NCBI RefSeq assembly: GCF_902463975.1
Contig: NZ_CABQHJ010000012.1
Location: 1-64,000, forward strand
DNA length: 64,000 bases
Source: Phascolarctobacterium_A sp902463975
GTDB taxonomy: Bacteria > Bacillota > Negativicutes > Acidaminococcales > Acidaminococcaceae
Direction: 5' to 3'
Both the position numbers and the translations under genes were made by a program. The stretch's first letter is position 1. Every line of letters starts with the position of its first letter. This document shows, piece after piece, positions 9,483 to 17,076 of the stretch. Under the pieces are notes generated by a model. That model saw only the letters and a program-made list of their open reading frames with translations, ran no database searches and was not told the DNA's origin.

Positions 9483-10497
9483 AATGTTAGTGCTGAGCCT
9501 GACCGGCCAGTGCAACTTTGCCTGCCGATACTGCTATGCTGCCGAGCATGAACGCAGTATGATGTCACCGGAAACAGCGTTGGCAGCAGTTAAGCTGGCA
9601 GCGGACGGCGGTGAACGCTTTGTTATTCAGTTCAGCGGCGGTGAGCCGCTGCTGAACTTTGATTGCCTGAAGGCAGTGGTAGATTATGTGCATCAGGAAA
9701 AAATTCCTGCCGTACTGCAGCTGCAGACTAACGGCTCTTTGCTTACTGATAAGATTGCGAAATATCTTTATAAAAGAAAGGTTGCTATCGGCGTAAGTCT
9801 TGACGGCAGACCGGCGGTCAATGATAAGCTGAGGCTGAAAAAGAACGGCTACGGTGCGACCGGCGAAATCCTCAAAGGTATTGAGGTTTTACGCCGTAAC
9901 AATATTGCCTGCGGCGTGACCTGTGTAGTGACATCGGAAAATGTAGATACGCTGGAAGGCATTGTGGATTTTGCCTACTTTTTGGGCAACATCCGTAAAA
10001 TCGGCTTTGATATCCTGCGCGGGCAGGGACGTGGATGCAATCTGCAGCCGCCTGCGCCTGCAGCGATGCAGCAGGCTATGCAGCGCGTTTTTGCGCGTTG
10101 CGATGAGCTGGCGAAGCTCACAGGAATGCGCATAGCGATTGCGCAGCAGGAGAGGGCGCAGCTTTTATGTAAGGATTGCAGTCTGACCTTCGGACATTGC
10201 TATGCTATGAACGGCGAAGCAGCCTTTGTAGATGCCAAGGGTGATATTTACGCCTGCTCTTCGCTGGTAGGCAATGCGGATTTTTACCTTGGTAATGTAT
10301 ATAACGGCTTAGAGCCTGCTTTGGTAGAAAAAACTAAGCAGGTGATTGCCGAGTCTATGGACTTTTGCCGTCATTGCGACGATTTTAAATTATGCGGCGG
10401 CGGTTGCTTCGCGCGTTGGTATGGCTTCGAGGATAAGTCTGCCTATGGCGCGGAATGCAGCATGAAGCGTGAAGCGATAAAACGCATACAAAAGTAA
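9472..10497 (+). CDS. Radical SAM protein with SPASM-type C-terminal domain
   Basis: About 341 residues from the ATG at 9472, chosen because GGAGG lies 10 nt upstream; a start at 9439 would overlap the chelatase gene more. The radical SAM cluster motif is CNFACRYC (C14, C18, C21), followed by a GGEPLL SAM-binding motif. The C-terminal third is cysteine-rich: CKDCSLTFGHC, then CSSL, then CRHCDDFKLCGGGC and a last Cys near the end, as in SPASM proteins with auxiliary Fe-S clusters. Members of this class mature peptides and sulfatases, but others (NirJ, AhbC, AhbD) act on heme precursors. Coupling to the chelatase gene makes a tetrapyrrole-side-chain reaction an attractive guess. A hairpin terminator follows at once, closing the operon. 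Confidence 0.88.
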   Translation: MSIKMLVLSLTGQCNFACRYCYAAEHERSMMSPETALAAVKLAADGGERFVIQFSGGEPLLNFDCLKAVVDYVHQEKIPAVLQLQTNGSLLTDKIAKYLYKRKVAIGVSLDGRPAVNDKLRLKKNGYGATGEILKGIEVLRRNNIACGVTCVVTSENVDTLEGIVDFAYFLGNIRKIGFDILRGQGRGCNLQPPAPAAMQQAMQRVFARCDELAKLTGMRIAIAQQERAQLLCKDCSLTFGHCYAMNGEAAFVDAKGDIYACSSLVGNADFYLGNVYNGLEPALVEKTKQVIAESMDFCRHCDDFKLCGGGCFARWYGFEDKSAYGAECSMKREAIKRIQK

Positions 10498-10500
10498 AAA

Positions 10501-10552
10501 AACGTCAGCGTCGGGTGCTTAACAAAGTATTTCGCTTCGCTGACGTTTCTTT
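10501..10552 (+). terminator. Terminator of the nitrogenase-like/chelatase operon
   Basis: Inverted repeat AACGTCAGCG (10501-10510) and CGCTGACGTT (10538-10547) followed by TTCTTT, three bases after the radical SAM stop codon. Confidence 0.8.
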
Positions 10553-10648
10553 ATTAATAAATAATGCGTTGAGTACTGCTTCTGACGGCTAACAAGTATT
10601 TTCTATAAGTTTTTTGATAGAACTAAGCTGATTGTTAGTATCTTTTGC

Positions 10649-10679
10649 TTGACTATATTCTTAGTATATACAATAAAAT
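10649..10679 (+). promoter_or_regulatory. MerR-type promoter P2 of the nitrilase-family gene
   Basis: TTGACT (10649-10654), 19-bp spacer, TAAAAT (10674-10679). The spacer carries ACTATA-N9-TATACA, an imperfect version of the dyad at P1. Confidence 0.7.
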
Positions 10680-10717
10680 AGAAAAAATGATTGTTTAGAA
10701 TTTTCGGAGGCAATAGG

Positions 10718-11488
10718 GTGATAATTGCTTTATGTCATTTAGAGTTAAGTTGCGGTCCTCAGGAGCGCAATCTGCAGATATTGGAGCAGGCAGTGCGTAT
10801 TGCTGCAGAGCAGGGCGCAGACTGGGTATTAACACCTGAGGTGGCAGTACAGGGATATTATTTTTATCGTATAGATGAAAATGCTGTGGTAGCACCCCAA
10901 CCGTCACCTGAATTGGAGCCATTGCGTAATTTATGCCGTGAATACGGCATTACCCTCTTTTTAGGCTGCGGCGAATATGATGCTGCCTGTGATAAAAACT
11001 TCAACAGCTGTCTTGTCTTTGGTCCTGATGGTGAAATCATCGGCCGTCATCGCAAGTTGTTTGGCGAGTGCTTGGGAGCAGAGGCCTGGGCGCGCAAGGG
11101 TGACAGCTTTACCGTGCTTCCCTGCAGCGGACTGCAGACAGGCGTGCTGGTGTGCGCTGACCTGTGGTTCCCGGAATATTACAAGGGGACGAAGGCACAG
11201 GGGGCTGAATTTATTGTTGATATTGCAGCCTGGCCGCCGACACAGGTGTGCGGTAATCCGCTGCCTGCATGGCTGCATGCATCTAAGGTAACTGATGTGA
11301 CGATAATTGTCTGCAATCAGACCGGTTCCCCGCAGTGGATGGATATGAATGTGGGGCAGAGCGTGGTTGTCGACCAAGGTGAGCTGAAGCTGGCGTACAG
11401 CGGTGAGCCTGCGGTACTGCTTTTTGATTACGATGCAGAAGCTAAGCGTGTGCAGTCGATTGCCTATGATGTTCATTATATAAAGTAA
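10718..11488 (+). CDS. Carbon-nitrogen hydrolase (nitrilase/amidase superfamily)
   Basis: About 256 residues from a GTG start at 10718, preferred because CGGAGG ends 7 nt before it; an in-frame TTG at 10691 would place that Shine-Dalgarno site inside the gene. The catalytic triad of the nitrilase fold is visible: Glu in LTPEVAVQG, Lys in GRHRKLFGE and Cys in GVLVCADLWFPE. The family cleaves nitriles or amides, for example omega-amidase, N-carbamoyl amidohydrolase or the glutaminase domain of NAD synthetase. No extra domain is present. It has its own dyad promoter, shared with the chelatase operons, and sits just before a TonB receptor. An amide of a corrinoid or other tetrapyrrole side chain is a speculative substrate; the specificity cannot be read from sequence. 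Confidence 0.85.
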   Translation: MIIALCHLELSCGPQERNLQILEQAVRIAAEQGADWVLTPEVAVQGYYFYRIDENAVVAPQPSPELEPLRNLCREYGITLFLGCGEYDAACDKNFNSCLVFGPDGEIIGRHRKLFGECLGAEAWARKGDSFTVLPCSGLQTGVLVCADLWFPEYYKGTKAQGAEFIVDIAAWPPTQVCGNPLPAWLHASKVTDVTIIVCNQTGSPQWMDMNVGQSVVVDQGELKLAYSGEPAVLLFDYDAEAKRVQSIAYDVHYIK

Positions 11489-11658
11489 GTAAATAAATAC
11501 TCATAGCGGTATAACACTTTTGTTCTAGCCGTTGACGAGTTGATGATGAAAAGATAAACTGATAGTTGAGAGAGAAAGCTAGTTTTGCTGTGCGCCTGTC
11601 TTGAAAGTATAGAGGTGTATGGTATGCTATAAATTTTATTCAAAGGTGGGTTTAGAGT

Positions 11659-13581
11659 ATGAAAAAGATTCAAAGATTACGTAATGCTGTAATGGTGTCC
11701 TTGTTTGCAGGTACAACTGTAGTATGGGGGGACACAGCGTTTGCAGCAGAGGATTTGCAGGAGTTCGCGCTTGATGATATGGTAATAACTGCCAGCCGTG
11801 TTCCGACACAGAAGGTTGATACACCTGCTGATATCAGCGTAATTACCAAGGAAGAAATTGCTGATCAGAATTATGCCAATGTTTCTGACGCTTTAAGAGC
11901 AATTCCCGGTGTTAACGTATTAGGTAGCGGTGCCAAAGGCTCCTCCATGGGTCAGGATAAGATTCTGCTCAATGGCGATGAAAGAGTGCTGGTATTGGTT
12001 GACGGACGCAGAATGAACCTTGGCAGCAGTGGTAACAGCAGTGCCGATTGGCTGCCTCCTGTTAATGCAATCGAACGTATCGAAGTACTTAAGGGCGGCG
12101 GTTCTGCTCTGTATGGTACCGATGCAGTTGGCGGTGTTATCAACGTTATCATGAAAAAAGGCAGTGACATCGGTAATCATGTTACTGTTAAGGCTGCAGG
12201 TGGCAGCTGGAATGCCGAGCAGTACGCAATTTCTGCCAGCGGCAGTAACGACAGCGGCTTAGGCCTTATTGTTTCTGCGACCAAAGAACGCAGAGGCGAA
12301 TATAAATTTAAAAATGCCAACGGCAAATCTCAGATGCTGAAAAACTCCGGCTATGATGATACCGGCGTAATTGTTAAGCTGGATCAGAAGGTTGGCGAGG
12401 ACAACCGCATTGGCGTTAACTTTGAGCATATCAATGCTGAAGGCGGTTCTCCGTTCGGTTATTCCGGCTTTGGTAATACTGATAGTCATAAACGTATCAG
12501 CAATAACGTTGCTTTACGTTATGATTGGAACGAAAGCAGTGATGAAAGAGGTTATGTTCAGGTATATAAAAACTACCAACATGCTCATTTCAGATCTCCT
12601 GTCGCAAGTAGGCAATCTAATTTTACCGATTCTACAATCGGCCTTGAAGCACAGCAGAATTTTAAATTCAGTGATACTGATGAATTAACTGTCGGTTTGG
12701 AATATTACAAGACTACGGTTGATAATACAGCATTGTATACTGGTGAACGTGATATTAATAACAAAGCAATTTTTGCAGAAAACAGATGGGAGTTTGCTCC
12801 AAGCTGGCAATTAAATACAGGTCTGCGTTATGATCATCACAGTAAGTATGGCAGTGAGGTTACTCCTAAGGTTGCTTTAAACAAAAAGTTTGATGAGAAC
12901 AGCAATGTTTACTTATCTTGGGGACGTGTATTTAATGCACCTACTACAGATGACCTGTTCTGGTATCAGCCGGGCATGTACCCGACTTACGGCGATCCTA
13001 ACCTTAAACCGGAAAAAGGTTATGTTTGGACCTTTGGTGGCAATACAAAGCTGAATGATAAGACGGATATTTCTGCCAGTGTATTCTATAGTGATATCAA
13101 GGACGCTATTGACTGGGTATGGGATGGCGGAACAACTACCCAAGCTATTAACGTTAATAAAGAAAAACGTCGTGGTTTGGAATTGAGCTTGAATCATGAT
13201 TTTGATGATAACTTATCTGCGTATGCTTCTTATACTTATGTACAGGTTAAGCAGGACAAGGGCTACGGCTTTGCCAAGGATTTGACTACTAAGCCGAATA
13301 TTTATCGTGCCGGCTTGAAGTATAAGAATGCTGATTGGCTGTTTACCCTGAATGCTAATGCTGTTACCGGACAATCTGAAAAGAATTTTGTAGACAGCAG
13401 CTATTTCACCTTAGATCTTGGTGCACAGTATAAGATTAACGATAATGCTAAACTGTTCATCAATGGCTACAATCTTACCAATGCACGCTATGCTGAATTT
13501 GGCGGCTTGTACAAAAACGGCGAAGCAAGATACCCGATGGCAGGACGTTCCTTCATCATCGGCGCAGAATACACTTTCTAA
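11659..13581 (+). CDS. TonB-dependent outer-membrane receptor 1
   Basis: A 640-residue receptor. It has a signal peptide ending near TAFA-AED, a TonB-box-like segment DDMVITASR at the mature N-terminus, a plug domain (residues about 50-160, with VLVLVDGRRMNLG and the IERIEVLKGGGSALYGTDAVGGVINV signature split over the plug end) and a beta barrel ending in the expected aromatic residue (AEYTF). Plug and barrel are intact. The family imports siderophores, heme or cobalamin across the outer membrane using TonB-ExbBD, none of which are in the window. It sits downstream of the nitrilase-like gene; a 170-bp gap holds a standard-looking promoter (TTGAAA at 11601, -10 near 11623) and no second gene. 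A GC-rich terminator follows. Ligand unknown; closest in style to BtuB and heme receptors. Confidence 0.93.
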   Translation: MKKIQRLRNAVMVSLFAGTTVVWGDTAFAAEDLQEFALDDMVITASRVPTQKVDTPADISVITKEEIADQNYANVSDALRAIPGVNVLGSGAKGSSMGQDKILLNGDERVLVLVDGRRMNLGSSGNSSADWLPPVNAIERIEVLKGGGSALYGTDAVGGVINVIMKKGSDIGNHVTVKAAGGSWNAEQYAISASGSNDSGLGLIVSATKERRGEYKFKNANGKSQMLKNSGYDDTGVIVKLDQKVGEDNRIGVNFEHINAEGGSPFGYSGFGNTDSHKRISNNVALRYDWNESSDERGYVQVYKNYQHAHFRSPVASRQSNFTDSTIGLEAQQNFKFSDTDELTVGLEYYKTTVDNTALYTGERDINNKAIFAENRWEFAPSWQLNTGLRYDHHSKYGSEVTPKVALNKKFDENSNVYLSWGRVFNAPTTDDLFWYQPGMYPTYGDPNLKPEKGYVWTFGGNTKLNDKTDISASVFYSDIKDAIDWVWDGGTTTQAINVNKEKRRGLELSLNHDFDDNLSAYASYTYVQVKQDKGYGFAKDLTTKPNIYRAGLKYKNADWLFTLNANAVTGQSEKNFVDSSYFTLDLGAQYKINDNAKLFINGYNLTNARYAEFGGLYKNGEARYPMAGRSFIIGAEYTF

Positions 13582-13604
13582 CATCATAACAGTTTAACTC
13601 TTAA

Positions 13605-13627
13605 GGCGGCGCTTGGCGCCGCCTTTT
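13605..13627 (+). terminator. Terminator of receptor 1
   Basis: GC-rich hairpin GGCGGC...GCCGCC followed by TTTTT. Very similar hairpins end the receptors at 34507 and 38469 and the ATPase gene at 35850. Confidence 0.8.
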
Positions 13628-13653
13628 TGACGTGTGGAAGAGGAATGCAAAAG

Positions 13654-13680
13654 AAAAAAACCGTGCGCTTTAGCGCACGG
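13654..13680 (-). terminator. Terminator of the minus-strand Rpn-type gene
   Basis: Palindrome CCGTGCGC-TTTA-GCGCACGG (13661-13680); on the minus strand it is followed by a run of seven T residues (A-run at 13654-13660). Confidence 0.75.
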
Positions 13681-13707
13681 CAGTGAAGGTAAATGCATAT
13701 TTAATGT

Positions 13708-13890
13708 TTAAGCATTATTAAGCTCTGCTTGCAGTTCCAAAATCTTGCTCATAGGCAGGTTAGTAAATTCCGCAATATCTTGAAGCGAATTATTTCCTTT
13801 TAAAAGCATACGTTTTGCTGCAGCGTAGTTGGCAATAGCTTCGCCTTCAGCTTTACCTTCACTATAAATTTTTTCAGTAAATTCACACAT
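13708..13890 (-). CDS. Possible internal short Rpn product (RpnS-like, nested)
   Basis: An in-frame ATG at 13890-13888 inside the Rpn gene is preceded by AGGAGGGG and a 9-nt spacer, a stronger ribosome site than chance would suggest. It would yield a 60-residue C-terminal piece starting MCEFTEKIYSEGKAEGE. In enterobacterial Rpn loci such nested products neutralise the nuclease. That this holds here is inference. Confidence 0.4.
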   Translation of the reverse strand: MCEFTEKIYSEGKAEGEAIANYAAAKRMLLKGNNSLQDIAEFTNLPMSKILELQAELNNA

Positions 13891-14541
13891 GGCGGCTTTC
13901 CCCTCCTTCGTAGCCTTTAGGTAATTGACATGTTTAGATAATTTCCCTTGACTCAAGTCATCTGCTTCTGCTGTTTTAAAATACTGCATTAATTTTGCAA
14001 TTGAAGAGCCATCATTAACTTCTGCGTTAATGTAATACATATGCAGACCATCATCGTATGTCATTGGTAAGTTATTAAGGCGCTTGGTTACATTGTAACA
14101 GGTACAACCTAAATGCCAAATATCAGGCTCGGTTATGTAAAACATATATAAATCGGGAACGCTTTTATATTTTTTGTCCTTGCCCTTTGGCAAATAGCTA
14201 CCAATGATGCTCGAAGAATAGTACAGCATGCGTCTAGCATGGTCAATTTTACCATCGCTTTTTTGAATTTCCATTTCGTAGAGCTTATTGTTTGCATCTT
14301 CTACAAGAACATCCATAATAATATCCTTGGATGCAAATTTGTTAATGACCATTTGAGTACGATTTTCCTTAATGACCAGTGAATCGATGCCGGAAAGGAT
14401 ACGTAAAACATGTTCGCAGGCACCTGAATCAGTAAAGACCATTTTAGCCATTGCATCACTGAATAGGTTCAGTTGTTTGGCCTTTTCAATAAGCCTTTCG
14501 CGATTGCGGATGAGGCTTTCCGGGTATTGTTTGGAACTCAT
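13708..14541 (-). CDS. Rpn-family PD-(D/E)XK nuclease (putative transposase/toxin)
   Basis: A 277-residue protein of the Rpn/PD-(D/E)XK 'transposase' family. The nuclease core shows DIIMDVLVED followed by YEMEIQKSD, that is D...E-x-Q, then the HARRMLYYSS helix; the long C-terminal tail has EGKAEGEAIANYAAAKRMLL and a small helix-turn region, as is usual for this family. Such proteins are linked to recombination and, in enterobacteria, to phage defence where an internal start makes an antitoxin. Here a strong internal site exists (AGGAGGGG then ATG at 13890). A stand-alone RNA gene lies 86 bp upstream on the same strand. A second full copy with the same upstream arrangement is at 62188. The gene splits the receptor/binding-protein series, so it looks like an insertion. 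Confidence 0.85.
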   Translation of the reverse strand: MSSKQYPESLIRNRERLIEKAKQLNLFSDAMAKMVFTDSGACEHVLRILSGIDSLVIKENRTQMVINKFASKDIIMDVLVEDANNKLYEMEIQKSDGKIDHARRMLYYSSSIIGSYLPKGKDKKYKSVPDLYMFYITEPDIWHLGCTCYNVTKRLNNLPMTYDDGLHMYYINAEVNDGSSIAKLMQYFKTAEADDLSQGKLSKHVNYLKATKEGKAAMCEFTEKIYSEGKAEGEAIANYAAAKRMLLKGNNSLQDIAEFTNLPMSKILELQAELNNA

Positions 14542-14626
14542 ACTTTCCTCCTTTAATTATAACACACAAGTAATGAAAAATATATAAGATGGTAGGACTG
14601 GCTTAATTTGCAATAGGAAGAGATAT

Positions 14627-14716
14627 AAAAAAAGGCGTTTGCCGAAAGCTCGACAAACGCCACTGGTTCTCACAACCAGGCATGACCTCCGTTGGAAAAC
14701 GGCTACCCATGCAACT
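14627..14716 (-). ncRNA. Stand-alone structured small RNA, copy 1 (unnamed)
   Basis: About 90 nt transcribed leftward. On the minus strand there is a promoter TTGTTT (14751-14746), 17-bp spacer, TATAAT (14728-14723); the RNA starts near GTTGCATGGGTAGC, then has a small hairpin (CCGTT-TTCC-AACGG), a second (CTGGTT-GTGAG-AACCAG) and a strong last hairpin (GGCGTTTG...CAAACGCC) with seven Ts, a terminator. A second copy at 63117-63206 has the same promoter, layout and many compensating changes. Each lies upstream of an Rpn gene on the same strand. I do not recognise the family. Confidence 0.7.
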
Positions 14717-14771
14717 AGAATAATTATAACATACAGTTAAAATAAAAACAAGCGTTTCCTTTTCTTTGTTC

Positions 14772-14802
14772 TTGACTATCATAGCGCTATATACTTTATA
14801 AT
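14772..14802 (+). promoter_or_regulatory. MerR-type promoter P3 of binding lipoprotein 2
   Basis: TTGACT (14772-14777), 19-bp spacer, perfect TATAAT (14797-14802). Spacer contains ACTATC-N9-TATACT, a weakened dyad. The leader to the start codon at 14882 holds a small hairpin (GTATTG...CAATAC, about 14821-14846). Confidence 0.72.
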
Positions 14803-14881
14803 ATAAATTGTTGTATTGTCGGTATTGTCGCATATATGTCAATACTGCAAAGGTAAAATGATGAGAATAGAGGCATAAAGC

Positions 14882-15856
14882 ATGAAGAAAATTTTTTGTT
14901 TACTGCTGTTGCTGCTGCTTTTAGTCACAGGCTGCGGACAAGGCAGCGGCGGTAAAGACGCTGCCGCAGACGGCAGCTACACTGTAACTGATGAGCATGG
15001 AACAGTGACTACGTTTAAGCAGGCACCGCAAAAGGTACTGACGCTGGCACTCAGCAGCGATGGCATAATCATGGGCCTGGGTATGGAAGATAAATTGGTT
15101 GCCGTCAATTATCTTGCCGATGACCCGGTAAGCTCCAACCTTGTAGAGCAGGCTAAAAAAATTCAGCACAACATCAAAAACCCTTCGGCAGAAGAGGTGC
15201 TGGCGCTGAAGCCGGACGTAGTCTTTGCTTACGATTGGAGCGACATGAACCGTGTCGAAAATTTGCGTAATTTGGGCATGAATGCTATCGTACTGAAAGG
15301 GCCGGCGACTATTGAGGATATCAGGCGTAACGTGCGCACCGTCGCCAAAGCCATGCACGCCGACAGTAAGGGAGAAGAGCTGGTAAAGCTGATGGACAGC
15401 AGGCTGGCGCAGGTGAAGCAGCAGGTAGCGGCGCTCAGGCTGCAGCAACCGAAGAAAATCGTCCTTGTTTCGCTGATGAGCTCCTACGGCGGCGAAGGCT
15501 GCATTTTTGACGATATGTGTAAGGAAGCAGGCGTTATCAACGGCGTTTCGGCTGCAGGAATCAAAAATGGCCAGCAGGTTACTAAGGAAATGCTGGTGAA
15601 GATTGATCCAGATTTACTGATAATGCCGGTGTATAACGACCATGGCAATTTTGATATCAAGAAATATAATCAGGAATTTTTAGAGGATCCGTCGCTGCAG
15701 ACCATGCGCGCCATCAAAAACAAGCAGCTTTTTTATCCCAATGAAGGCTATATCTACAACTGCTCGCAGGACGTTGTTTTCGGCGTGCAGGAAATTGCTC
15801 ATGCTGCCTATGGCGAAGCCTTCGCTATGCAGGGGGCACAGCATTTATGGTTATAA
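14882..15856 (+). CDS. FecB/BtuF-type ABC substrate-binding lipoprotein 2 (3' end altered by deletion)
   Basis: A 324-residue TroA-fold binding protein with lipobox LVTGC (Cys 18), mature start YTVTDEHGTVTTFKQAPQKV. It resembles the lipoprotein at 19141: both have the YGGxGxxFDDMC segment and an EFLEDP...IKN region. The normal end should be near AYGEAF; the last residues AMQGAQHLWL are read from DNA that, in another frame, encodes the barrel of a TonB receptor. So the natural 3' end seems to have been lost in a deletion that joined this gene to the truncated receptor that follows. The protein is nearly full length and may still work. Confidence 0.85.
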   Translation: MKKIFCLLLLLLLLVTGCGQGSGGKDAAADGSYTVTDEHGTVTTFKQAPQKVLTLALSSDGIIMGLGMEDKLVAVNYLADDPVSSNLVEQAKKIQHNIKNPSAEEVLALKPDVVFAYDWSDMNRVENLRNLGMNAIVLKGPATIEDIRRNVRTVAKAMHADSKGEELVKLMDSRLAQVKQQVAALRLQQPKKIVLVSLMSSYGGEGCIFDDMCKEAGVINGVSAAGIKNGQQVTKEMLVKIDPDLLIMPVYNDHGNFDIKKYNQEFLEDPSLQTMRAIKNKQLFYPNEGYIYNCSQDVVFGVQEIAHAAYGEAFAMQGAQHLWL

Positions 15857-16811
15857 GACAAAAACCAATACCAAACGTATTACTGACCAGCTGTCTACGC
15901 AGTTAGGTAATCATTTGCTGACCGCAGGCTTTGAGTTCAGCCATGATAAGGTTATTACGTTTAATGGTAAGAAGATGATGAATAGAGCCTTCTTCCTGCA
16001 GGATCAGTTTGATATTACCGACCAGCTGAAGCTGACTGCCGGCGTGCGTCATGATAATAACTCCGGCTTTGGCAAGCACACTACTCCTAGTGCTAACCTA
16101 GGTTATACCTTTAATAAAGACAGAACTAATGTCTATGTAAGCTACAGCGAGTATTTCATTCCGCCTTCTCCGAGCAACCTTTACAGTGCAGCATACGGCA
16201 ATCCTAATATCAAGCCGGAAACCGGTAACACTAAGGAAATAGGCATTAACCATAAATTTGATGATACCTTTGTATTATCTGCACATGCTTTTAAACGTTA
16301 TTCTGAGAATAGAATCGGTTATGTATATCCTAAATATGCGAATGTTGGTGATGAAAAAGCGCGCGGTTGGGATATCCAGCTGAAGAAACAATTTACACCG
16401 CAATTCTCTACTTATGTTGGCTATACACATACCAATGTTGATGCAACCGCTCAACGTGCAAAAAATGTTGACGGCTATGTACCGAAAGGCGCATGGGATA
16501 TCGGCCTTGATTATGACAACAAGGACTTTAATGCCAGCCTGATCGGTAAGGGCGTTATTGACCGTATGGGACCTCAATCTGCTGATGCCGTTGATGCTTT
16601 CTTCCCGGCAACAACCTACTTTGTTTGGGATGCATCTATGAACTACAATGTTAATAAGAATGCGAAGATTTATTTCAAAGTCAATAATATCTTCGATAAA
16701 TTCTATGCAGAGCATTCTAATGCCCGTTATAACTGGAGTGCAGATCCTGACGGACAATGGTGGCGTGCTCCCGGCCGTTCCTTCCTGGTAGGCATGGAAT
16801 ATGCATTCTAA
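15834..16811 (+). pseudogene. TonB-dependent receptor remnant (C-terminal barrel only)
   Basis: About 325 codons of receptor beta barrel (starting near GHSIYGYKTKTNTKRITD) that end in the typical aromatic residue (GMEYAF). The signal peptide, TonB box, plug and first barrel strands are absent. The open frame begins inside the 3' end of the binding-lipoprotein gene, so no proper start or ribosome site exists. Motifs such as YVSYSEYFIPPSPSNLY and NPNIKPETG are standard for the middle and late barrel. The simplest reading is that a deletion removed the end of the lipoprotein gene, the intergenic region and the 5' half of the receptor gene. The terminator after it resembles that after the next receptor. 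Confidence 0.85.
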
Positions 16812-16855
16812 GCATATTTTATAAAACTTAACCTTTTTCATAATTCACATTCCTA

Positions 16856-16890
16856 AAAAAGTGGGGCGGATTTATTCCGTCCTGCTTTTT
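16856..16890 (+). terminator. Terminator after the receptor remnant
   Basis: AAAAAG, then GGGCGGA-TTTAT-TCCGTCC, then CTTTTT. The roughly 60-bp block 16830-16890 recurs at 19052-19112 with few changes. Confidence 0.8.
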
Positions 16891-16944
16891 ACTATGCAAG
16901 AACGGAATAATTCTCAAAAAGTCAAGAAAATAAAATAAAAACAC

Positions 16945-16975
16945 TTGACTGTATGAACACTTTACAGTTTATACT
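16945..16975 (+). promoter_or_regulatory. MerR-type promoter P4 of receptor 2
   Basis: TTGACT (16945-16950), 19-bp spacer, TATACT (16970-16975), with a perfect dyad ACTGTA-N9-TACAGT placed as at P1. Confidence 0.75.
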
Positions 16976-16995
16976 GATGCATGTTTCAAGCGATA

Positions 16996-17023
16996 GCACA
17001 GGACTATGAAAGACTAGCTGTGT
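16996..17023 (+). promoter_or_regulatory. Conserved leader hairpin upstream of receptor 2
   Basis: Stem GCACAG/CTGTGT closing the loop GACTATGAAAGACTAG. The same loop core with a different, still-pairing stem is found before the receptors at 32273 and 36484. Not a riboswitch I recognise. Confidence 0.5.
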
Positions 17024-17076
17024 CTGGACGGAAACAAAAAATAAAACGATGGCTATGAAAGGATTGAAAATCAACA

